Assembly (NCBI GenBank): GCA_003133205.1
Contig: PKWK01000108.1
Coordinates: forward strand, 3,058-9,175
Length of the DNA stretch: 6,118 bases
Source: Granulicella sp.
Lineage (GTDB): Bacteria; Acidobacteriota; Terriglobia; Terriglobales; Acidobacteriaceae
Reading direction: 5' to 3'
In this document: positions 5,545 through 6,118 of the stretch, piece by piece
Numbering within the stretch: position 1 is the stretch's first letter
How the letters are laid out: every line of letters starts with the position of its first letter
Made by a program: the position numbers and the translations under genes
The notes under the pieces: model-generated
Database searches by the model: none
What the model was told of the DNA's origin: nothing
What the model saw: the letters and a program-made list of their open reading frames with translations, nothing else

Positions 5545-6118
5545 CTACACACTCGTCGCCGGCATCGCAGCGTCTTCGGGGAGCACAACGGAAAACGTCG
5601 TTCCTCCGCGCTCTCCATCCATATTGGACCGGACCCGGATAGAACCGCCGTTCTTATCGACGAGCTGCTTGCACACCCATAGCCCAAGGCCAGTCCCGAC
5701 CGAACCCTTCGTTGTGAAGAAAGGGTCGAAGATCTGCTTCATCGTGGCTGCCCCCATGCCGTGCCCACAGTCGGCCACTGTTATCCGGACGCGTCGTCTA
5801 CCATCGTCTGGATCAATGGAAGCGGAAGCACGCAGAACAATCCGGCCGTCATGGCCAATCGCATCAAGGCTGTTCGCGAGCAGATTCGCCAGCACCTGCC
5901 GCAGTTCTCCGGTCACGCCCATGACGTGTAGTTCACTATCGCACCGCTGCACAACGGTGACTCCCGTGGATTTGATCTTGGCTTGCAGCAGGTCGACGAC
6001 CGAGGCTATCAAAGCTGAAACAGAGTTGCTCGTAGCCTCGGTAAATTCTCGGTAAAATCCCAGCGTCTGTCGAGCAATATGGACGACACGCATCAACTCC
6101 CCATCCGCGATATCCAGA
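5545..6118 (-). CDS. Sensor histidine kinase, C-terminal part (runs off the window)
   Basis: The minus strand is open from the window edge to a TAG at 5547-5545, giving about 190 residues of a longer protein. RVVHIARQTLGFYRE (from about 6090) is the second helix of the dimerisation domain; the phosphorylated His helix lies outside the window. The ATPase domain is complete: N box NLLANSLDAI (Asn codon 5872-5874), G1 box VADCGHGMG (Asp codon 5770-5772), F box IFDPFFTTKG, and G2 box GTGLGLWVCK from about 5697. It ends in GGTTFSVVLPEDA. This is a catalytic ATP-binding module that autophosphorylates the upstream His and passes phosphate to a response regulator. The helix sequence resembles kinases with PAS or GAF sensors found in Acidobacteriota, from memory. 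A TTG at 6096 and ATG at 6093 are internal codons, since homology continues in frame upstream (LDIADGEL). It converges with the broken HlyD gene; no response regulator gene is seen on its 3' side. Confidence 0.92.
   Translation of the reverse strand, partial: LDIADGELMRVVHIARQTLGFYREFTEATSNSVSALIASVVDLLQAKIKSTGVTVVQRCDSELHVMGVTGELRQVLANLLANSLDAIGHDGRIVLRASASIDPDDGRRRVRITVADCGHGMGAATMKQIFDPFFTTKGSVGTGLGLWVCKQLVDKNGGSIRVRSNMDGERGGTTFSVVLPEDAAMPATSV

Noticed and set aside
1..6118. A new defence, phage or biosynthetic system
   Set aside because: The intact genes are two generic dehydrogenases, a phosphatase and a partial kinase. They do not share operon structure, and no nuclease, toxin, retron or CRISPR feature was found.

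Overview
This looks like a chromosomal, mosaic segment from a soil-type bacterium of moderately high GC. The best guess is Acidobacteriota. That is inferred from remembered resemblance of the SpoIIE-type phosphatase, the HlyD-type fragment and the histidine kinase tail to proteins of that phylum; nothing in the window proves it. There are no rRNA, tRNA or CRISPR features.

Left end (1-391): a graveyard of two insertion sequences. A minus-strand scrap of an IS21-family IstB helper ATPase is followed by a plus-strand 3' scrap of an ISAs1-family transposase carrying a frameshift and an in-frame stop. The ISAs1 right terminal repeat ends at 391.

Oxidoreductase block (356-2738): a minus-strand NmrA-like atypical short-chain dehydrogenase, whose last residues are written by the ISAs1 terminus; a plus-strand 3' fragment of a YajO-like aldo/keto reductase; and a minus-strand classical short-chain dehydrogenase with a clear Shine-Dalgarno and a complete catalytic triad. 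The two dehydrogenases look intact and share a direction, while the reductase between them is a relic. A 12-bp bulged hairpin lies just past the end of the second dehydrogenase.

Control region and phosphatase (2739-4345): about 330 bases without a convincing gene, dense in dyad symmetry, including a 10-bp perfect inverted repeat. Then come a 48-residue ORF with a strong ribosome binding site and a PP2C/SpoIIE-type serine phosphatase that abuts or overlaps it. The phosphatase has all core metal-site motifs plus an unusually long spacer between the first two.

Right side (4346-6118): about 700 bases of gene-poor, probably decayed DNA; a frameshifted and truncated N-terminal piece of a HlyD-type membrane-fusion protein; and, convergent to it, the C-terminal part of a sensor histidine kinase that runs off the window.

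The intact genes (two dehydrogenases, phosphatase, kinase) do not form one obvious pathway. The overall picture is an accessory region shaped by IS activity and gene decay. I did not find a convincing new defence or biosynthetic system. The items most worth a second look are the IS-derived C-terminus, the small ORF coupled to the phosphatase, and the palindrome cluster.
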